DNA from: Mucor racemosus
Lineage: Eukaryota > Mucoromycota > Mucoromycetes > Mucorales > Mucoraceae
Direction: 5' to 3'
Assembly (NCBI GenBank): GCA_027405735.1
Contig: JAPEHQ010000007.1
Span: 1,327,001-1,391,000, forward strand
DNA: 64,000 nt
Both the position numbers and the translations under genes were made by a program. The notes beneath the pieces are model-generated. The model was given only the letters and a program-made list of their open reading frames with translations. It was not told where the DNA came from and searched no databases. How positions within the stretch are numbered: the first letter of the stretch is position 1; every line of letters begins with the position of its first letter. Shown one piece after another: positions 57,370 through 64,000 of the stretch.

Positions 57370-57460
57370 ATCTGTTTACACGAGTTTCGAACCCACAACC
57401 CCTCCGTTTGAACTAGCTGTAAAGCGCATAAGTCTAGCAACTAGGACAAATATCCCCTCT
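57370..57460 (-). ncRNA. tRNA-like sequence, possible SINE head or tRNA pseudogene
   Basis: Read on the minus strand, the segment has a Pol III B-box-like GGTTCGAAACT preceded by GTGG and an upstream GCGC-ending D-arm-like stretch about 45 nt away. The stems pair poorly and no anticodon arm could be settled. It is followed by a locally GC-richer tail (about 57300-57370) ending in a T-run on the same strand. Either a decayed tRNA or a tRNA-derived SINE. Confidence 0.3.
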
Positions 57461-57628
57461 ATGTTTGCTTTTTTTAACCGCCGTCCTTCTATTTATTTGT
57501 TATTTTGTTTTTCTTTCTCGATTTGTGCAATATTGAGTAGTTTGACCATATTTGTTTTTTTGGTATATTAATACTGCTATTTGCTGAGTATCAGCAGCAA
57601 TTTGGTTTATAAATAAATCTTTATTCCT

Positions 57629-57860
57629 TGAGAGTTTATGGATACATACAATCTTATTTATAGAAAGAATAATAATAAAGACTAGTAACATTTATTATGG
57701 AGAACGTAGGCTTTATTACTAAAAAAACTAATGGTAAAAGAAAGAACCAAGAGCTTCTAGATCTTGGTTTAAAAGACTATTTATAAGAATTACATTTCAA
57801 TATGAGTTAGAAATGGAATTGGCTTCAAAATTGGCTGTTTAATATCCTCGAAAACCGACA
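57629..57860 (-). mobile_element. Solo LTR, family A, minus strand
   Basis: 232 bp, reverse complement of the family A unit. Flanked by TTCCT on both sides, a perfect 5-bp target duplication. Confidence 0.9.
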
Positions 57861-58199
57861 TTCCTTATCGAAAAATAAAGAAAAATCTGTTATTTTTACC
57901 CTATATCATGTAATTATGCTAAGTACAATAATGCAAAAGCGAATTTTATTTCATCATTTAAATACATAATTGAAGTTTCCATTGAGCACATAATCAATAG
58001 ATGCAAAATAACGCTACGTATATACATATACAAAAATTTAGTAGTAGATAAAACGTGTATTATACAGTATATAGGAACAAAATTTTTATATTCTATAAAA
58101 ACTACGGTCATCAATGTTGAAAATACCAGATCTCGTCCTATCTCGACAAGAAAACAATATCTGTTGGATAAAGTATATACTGTATAATAAAAATTGATT
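57861..58199. other. AT-rich spacer, nothing recognised
   Basis: No coding or repeat signal seen beyond chance ORFs. Confidence 0.4.
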
Positions 58200-58816
58200 T
58201 TTAGATTTATTCTATGTAGAAACTAAACAAGCACACTGTATGATATTTATGTAATTATTTTTTGTACTACAGTAATTAGTCAATAAAAAAATTACAATTT
58301 ATTTTGTTCGTTCTGTCCTTCATAACCTATTTCGACTTGCTGTAGTACACAAAGAAACTACGCTCGATAAGTTAAAATGAATTCTCATATTATATTTGAA
58401 TTTTCAAAAAATAAAATTGATAGTTTGAATCTTCAAAATCGGAGCATGCTTTCTTTCTATAATTAATCTCATATTAGACACCTTTTGATATATACATTAG
58501 GCACTGTTAAATAAATATAAATTAGTCGCATCATGTTACCCATTCCTAAATTTATTCTATATCTCACGAAAGTCTCAAAAACGCGTAAAATTCACTGCTT
58601 TTTTCTTGAAAAATGTGTCTCATTTTTCATTCCTGCTCTGCTTTTTTTTTCGCTAAATAACACCAAGAAAAAAATATATGCCAATGTACCTGAGATGCTC
58701 CCCTTTAATCCAAAAACAAGTATCCAGAAATATCCTACTTTTTACAGGTAGTATTAATTTTTCAGTGTTAATTTTTCAGATTTTTACGCGTATTTTACTG
58801 CTAAAGAATTGAAAAC

Positions 58817-59775
58817 CCTACTGTTACATCTAACAATCGCTCTGCTATTTCATTTATGTCTACTAAATATTTTAAAACTTTACCTTCATCTAGTCCTCCT
58901 CCTCCTCCAAACTACACTCTTTCTTCGTCAAAATGGAAAATGTTTTGGAAACTCCAGATCCCTTTGAATGCACGCTGTCGGTTTTCGAGGATATTAAACA
59001 GCCAATTTTGAATCCAATTCCATTTCTAACTCATATTGAAACGTAATTCTTATAAATAGTCTTTTAAACCAAGACCTAGAAGCTCTTGGTTCTTTCCTTT
59101 ACCTTTAGTTTTTCTAGTAATAAAGCCTACGTTCTCCATGATAAATGTTACTAGTCTTTATTATTATTCTTTCTATAATAAGATTGTATGTATCCATAAA
59201 CTCTCACACGCAGTACTTGGTACCGGACACTTCATAAAAAAATTACAACGAAAAAGAAACTTCACCCCTTCATGCCATCAGAGTACTCAGACAAATGTTC
59301 TCTCTGTCCTGCGCATCACCAAATTGAAACTACCGAGCACTTTATGTTCTCTTGTCCTCTAAAATACCTTGTCTGGACTACAGCACTCTCTTTATACATT
59401 GATCCAACACTTATCTCTTGTACCTATAATCAGTACCTTGATTTTTTATACATGACATCCTCCAACACTCGTACCCTTTCTTTACCATATTCTGACTTAT
59501 CCGTTTCTCAAGTATTTGCATGCATTCAACAGGCCATTTGGAATTCTCACTATCGCTCCGTTTTTGATTTCATTCCTTTCGTTCCCCCTCATGTTTTATC
59601 ATCCATTCAATTAGCTTTATTTACTTTACACTCCCAAAAAAATATTCATTCAATCATTTAGAACATGTCCCCCATTTATCCTGTCTTACTCTTCTCTTCC
59701 CTAATCCGGGTACTCTAGTAGGACATTAAACAATGAAATAATTTTAATAAAAACTTATTTCCCTATAAAAAAAAT
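58817..59775 (+). mobile_element. LINE 3' fragment with 14-bp target duplication
   Basis: AAAGAATTGAAAAC flanks both sides (58803-58816, 59776-59789). About 723 bp of LINE remain once the inner LTR is removed. The frame starting at 58817 (SKWKMFWKLQIPLNAR) stays open to the LTR. After it, the same protein continues with WYRTLHKKI and the zinc-binding CSLCPAHHQIETTEHFMFSC before a stop at 59661. This C-terminal CxxC..H..C module is typical of non-LTR reverse transcriptases. The 3' end is A-rich (ATAAAAAAAAT). It is 5'-truncated, as is usual for LINE insertions. Confidence 0.85.
58976..59206 (+). mobile_element. Solo LTR, family A, inside the LINE fragment
   Basis: 231 bp, TGTCGG..CTCTCA, flanked by CACGC on both sides. 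Removing it with one CACGC copy restores an open LINE frame. Confidence 0.92.
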
Positions 59776-60900
59776 AAAGAATTGAAAACTTTGAATCTTC
59801 ATATCTCTAGAAATAATTAAGCTATACTGACATTTTCTAATAATAAAACTTACTTGTTTTGAAATACTCTATAACATATTGTAATATAAAAAAATTCCGA
59901 GCATTTTTATTTTTTTCATTTTTTTGGCGTTTCTATAGTAGTTTTCAGAATATGGGCTAAATTGAGCAACATTTGTTTTACATTCATGTCATTAAGCTCA
60001 TTGAGCTCTCTCAGACCCAATTTAGAGTTTTTCAAAATATTGATTTTTCGTGGAGATATCCTTAAAAATGTGAACAAAAAGTTACCTTCATCCCGAGCTT
60101 CCATTTTCTCCTTGTATACCCTCGTCCAAAATTCTGAATCTGAAAAAATTTGGACAAAAATCTCGTTTTCTCTACGCAAAATGCATCTAGAAAATTGTAC
60201 AATAGCTTGATCAATAGACAATGCTTTTGCGCATCTTTTCAATTAGTTATATTTTAAATATGTTTATAAAAAGGGATGTATATCTTCAAAAAACCTCTAA
60301 AAATTCAATTGCACTTTACGCAAAATTTAATGTGGAATGTTTTTCAGATTTTTATTTAGATGGATGCAGAATTAAAAACTGTACAAGAACTAGTTAATAC
60401 TCTAGTTCAACTTACTTTGCAGTTAAGGAGCATTTAAACGATTTTGTTTTTTTAATCATTTTTCGTCCATTTTTTAAAATAAATTTTAGAACACCGTTAT
60501 GATAGATTTTAAGCTGTGATAAGAACTATTATTTTGATTATCTCGATGAAAAATCAATATTTTTGGCTAAAACAAAAAATTTAGAGTTGCGTAGAGTTGG
60601 ATCTAGTTTAGGAGTACAAAAAAGTAATACCTCAATTTAGGTGTTCAATTTTTAATAATCAATTTTGGTCAATGTTTGGCCAGTGTTGTACGTATATTCT
60701 GGTTTTAATATCTTAATCTCCCAAGAGATATTAATAGTCTATAGAGAGAAGATGCATCTCCTTTAAAGATTTTACGTGCTTTGACTCAATATTGGGCGAA
60801 AACATTCGAAAAACATTTAAAACACATTTGAAACGTACTTTTTAGAATCATAAAAACTCGATAACAAAAGTCCTATCTCAGTGACGAATTTCAGCTCCAA

Positions 60901-62084
60901 ACGGCCTCCTGTTGCAATGGCAGGTGCTTCTAGAGTTGATCCACAGAATTGAAAAAAGTTTAGCCTCTCCGAGTTGCTGTTATGAAAGTGGAGAAATGAA
61001 AACTCGTACTTGTTTAAACTATTTTATATGAATTGTTTCAGATATTCTTTGAAAATTTTCATAAAATCAAATAATGACTCAAAATCAAATTTTAAAGTTG
61101 CATTTATAAATAATATTGATCCAACAATAAGTTACAAATTTCAAAATATATACTAAAACTGTAACAGTATCCAGAGATATAACTTTAACATTCCATTGAT
61201 TTGCTGGTTAAGCCATAGGAATCAAGCGCCCACTTTTTCCTTGTAAGCTTTATGGCTCAGCAGACCATTTTAAAGTTAGAAATAGCGTTAAAACAGCCAA
61301 AATTAGCATATATGACAATGGCAACTACCAAAATTAATACATGAATGTCCTTTTTATATATGTATAACCAAAGTTTTAGTACAATGTGTTCTACGTACTA
61401 CATCCATTTTTTTTGAAAAAATAAACCATCGAAATTTAAATATCGTTATAATAACTGGCAGCAAATAAATATCAGGAAAAGTTAAAAAAAAACTTTCTTG
61501 GTTGAGCATTTTCTAAACCATTGTTGATAACAGCAAATGCAAAAATGCATAATATCACCAGTAAATGTAATTTATTTAGCCATATGTTTAAATATCTATA
61601 TGATATAAAGATTATCAGTTGATCATATGCAATTCATGAAGGATTTTCTGCATTTTTCATATATTTGGGACATTTTACACTGTGAATCCAAAGAATTTTT
61701 ATTCAATATTTAACGAATAGTTTTTTTTTATATTACGTTACAATACATTGAGAATTATTTGTAGAACATGTACATTTTTTTTTATTTGCGCATTCGTATA
61801 TGTATTTCTTTGTAAGTCCTTATCAAACCATTACATTTTCAAACACTCAGCAGATATGGGTATAGTGCCATTTTCGCTTGTTATCCGCAAAACTACTGTA
61901 ACTTGCACTAAATTTCCTTTGTTGAGGATTTCAAGCGCTAGGATTATAGAATCTCATATAAAAATTATATTCCCTCAATTAATATTCAAGAAGAAGTAGC
62001 ATAATAATAATGAGGTTGAGGGTGTTTGGGATTAAAAAGCGAGATTATTATTATTATTTACAAATATTACTATTTTCTTTTTCT
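60901..62084. other. Intergenic, 3' of DDB1, with repeat R3
   Basis: About 60998-61120 matches the R3 repeat at 42790-42935 (inverted). The remainder is AT-rich without recognised coding sequence. The last 60 bases contain TTATTATTATT repeats downstream of the DDB1 stop. Confidence 0.45.
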
Positions 62085-64000
62085 TTATGGATGAGCACTC
62101 ATCAATTCTTCTACAACTTTACACAGATCTTCAACTGACTTGTCTAATTTACGTCCACCATGAAGACCATCTACTACTGCTTGCATTTGTTGCGGTGTCA
62201 AGTCCAAGAAACTTTCAATTAAATCACCATCAATGAAATTTACAGCTTCATCTTTTCTATCCATAATAGAAACACTTCTCCAACTTTATAAAAATAGGTA
62301 TTAGTAATACAACTAGATTTCGTTTCGAGAAAACTTACTCTATATGACTAAGATCACCAATACTTTTAACTACTCGAGTCATATTATATTGCATTTGATC
62401 TAAAAGTTTGAATCGATCTGCTGTTAAATCAGCAATTAAACCAATTGCCCCACTTGCAGTAGCAAATATTAATGTGGGTGCCTCTGGTTTACGATCAGGA
62501 TCAGCGTTATTCATTCCTAAAGAGCCTAGATGTAGAAATGATCAATTAATACCGTATTTTTTAAAAATATTATGTAAGCTTTCTAATTTACCAAAACGGA
62601 ATTTTCGAACAGTATCGCCTAAATGCCACACACTGACAGTTTCTAAAAGTGGTTCATCATTCATATTTTCATCTACACATTTCTCTACAACAAACAAATG
62701 GCCTTGTCTTTCAGCAGCAACGTATAGATTTTCATCAGCAGCTTCAATAGCCAACACTTCTTTTAATCTTTCATGTGCTGCTACTTCTGTTAGTGTCTCC
62801 AATTTACTGTCATAGCGTAATACAACAATTGAATACGCCATATCACCCGTAATGATTAAATCATTTAGAGTTGTCATTGTTTCTGTTATTGATGGTAACT
62901 GTTTATGACATGTTGATACAAGTGTTCCTGTATTTTCCCATCTATATACATGAATCTAAAAAAGAGACGTGGCATGTATTTAGTTGAATAAATCTAGTGC
63001 TACTTCTAGTTGAGATACTTTACCACGCCTTTCACACTAGCAAGCAATCTTCCTTGAAAAGGCCTTATACAATCAACCATGCCATCTGTCTTGATCTGCG
63101 TCACAAACCTTAATGTACGTTGTGAAGTTACTTGCAAAACAATAATACGACCTATGCTTTTATTTTCGTATTCATCTGTATCTCTTCCAGTAGCCACAAC
63201 ATAATACTCCGTATTGTCATTTTCAAATGACATACAAGTAGCTGCTAATGGTCTTTCAAATTGCTTGAAATATATTCTATCGAGACGTTTGAATGTTTGA
63301 TCATCTAAAATTTCAAATCCTCCAGTGGTTGTAGAAGAAGAATAAGGTTCTGATGAAATTCGTTCAGTAATAATACCAAAAGTTCTCGATGCTTCTTGAT
63401 AAGTGATACGTCTTGGTGTATCAACGGTTGGTATCTTTGTAATATGCAGTTTCTGAATCTCTTCCATCTGTCCAATCACAAGGCCATCTTTTGTTGTTAA
63501 TGCTACAGCATCAGGAAATGATACACTATTAAATGAAGTAGCACATCTTACTTCCTTTAGATTAACATTTGAATAAATAAGTTTCTTGTTGCGACTATGA
63601 ATAACACTTGGTTTATCGGATGCTGCAAACACATGTGTTGTTCCATTCGACGTGAATGTGCTCAAGTGAATGGGTAATTTGCCCAAGAAAGATCTCTTTT
63701 TATCTGACATTGTGCCCTCCTTTGTGTCTAGTTTAAAGTTGTAGAACTGTCCATCACCCAATGCAACCAATAAATAGCAAATGTTTTCGAATTTAGCCAT
63801 GAGGATTGATCGAGGCATAACAGTTCCAGCTAATTTTTCTTCTTGTATCACTTGTAGATCAGGTAATGAAAGTAAGCAAACACCCACATTTTCCCATAAT
63901 CCAACAGCTACTACGCTTGAATAAAGTGGGTTTTCTGTATCAATTGGACTAATATCAATGCAAGAAATCTCATTTGGTAATTGAGTAGTTCTATTTTTTA
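62085..64000 (-). CDS. DDB1: DDB1, adaptor of CUL4 ubiquitin ligases (5' part outside window)
   Basis: This is the C-terminal half, corresponding to roughly residue 545 to the end of animal DDB1. Exons seen on the minus strand: about 63990-63027; 62956 to about 62597; about 62528-62341; 62283-62085. Family marks: VMPRSILMAKFENICYLLVALGDG, SNVNLKEVRC, IQKLHITKIPT and PRRITYQEASRTFGI, then GRIIVLQ, then HLGDTVRKF, and at the end FIDGDLIESFLDLTPQQMQ and VEDLCKVVEELMSAH. These belong to beta-propeller C and the C-terminal helical domain. The intron near 62529-62596 uses GTAAAT..CTAG and joins FRF to GSLGMN. DDB1 links substrate receptors to CUL4, whose gene is at 19104-21955, and takes part in DNA repair and replication control. 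Confidence 0.93.

Larger units (their letters stand above)
58200..60900 (+). repeat. Dispersed repeat R1, copy E (interrupted by a LINE fragment)
   Basis: The 5' part 58200-58816 and 3' part 59776-60900 match copy D and then copy A. The segment 60600-60900 (GGTCAATGTTTGGCCAGTG..) extends the family beyond copies B and D and is shared with 9290-9600. The join across the LINE insertion restores R1 order exactly. Confidence 0.75.

Noticed and set aside
57132..57440. 102-codon minus-strand frame
   Set aside because: It runs through the tRNA-like sequence, has no domain and is surrounded by repeats.

Overview
The window reads as AT-rich nuclear DNA of an early-diverging fungus, most likely Mucoromycota. 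The genes have short GT-AG introns (about 50-80 nt), protein families are fungal (Zn2Cys6 regulator, Pns1-type transporter, Smp3 mannosyltransferase), and there are also genes lost from many yeasts but kept in early fungi (Integrator subunit, SS18/SSXT protein, CUL4, DDB1). The phylum call is inference; no species is claimed. All assignments come from reading motifs, not from database searches.

Layout. 1-13.7 kb is repeat-rich. A 143-bp sequence at the left edge recurs inverted at 11.6 kb. Between the two copies lie solo LTRs, tandem MITE-like units, a tRNA-Phe gene, a decayed Tc1 element nested in a solo LTR, a fold-back repeat and a long dispersed repeat (called R1 here). Just outside is a dynein intermediate chain pseudogene fragment. 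13.7-34.7 kb is the gene block, with every gene on the minus strand: an unknown protein, an INTS10-like Integrator subunit, CUL4, SMP3, an SS18-like polyQ protein, PNS1 and a Zn2Cys6 transcription factor. It is broken once, at 26.7-30.2 kb, by an R1 copy. 36.3-41.0 kb holds two plus-strand genes, a coiled-coil protein with a hydrophobic tail and a FYVE-finger protein, each with one apparent frameshift.

41-62 kb is again repeats, nested several deep. An intact chromodomain Ty3/gypsy element with identical LTRs and one 1918-codon ORF sits inside a hAT-like MITE with a perfect 8-bp target duplication. Beyond it are a decayed minus-strand Ty3-like element lacking integrase, more solo LTRs, and a LINE 3' fragment (14-bp target duplication) that itself received an LTR element. 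62.1-64 kb is the 3' half of DDB1, cut by the window edge.

How the genes fit together: CUL4 and DDB1 are the scaffold and adaptor of one ubiquitin ligase (CRL4) and lie on the same strand about 40 kb apart. INTS10, the SS18-like protein and the zinc-cluster factor are nuclear regulators of transcription. SMP3 and PNS1 are membrane proteins, and the FYVE protein is expected to bind PI3P membranes. I saw no CRISPR array, no operon-like regulation and no defined new multi-gene system. The least explained item is the R1 repeat family, five copies in 64 kb with no recognisable coding domain.
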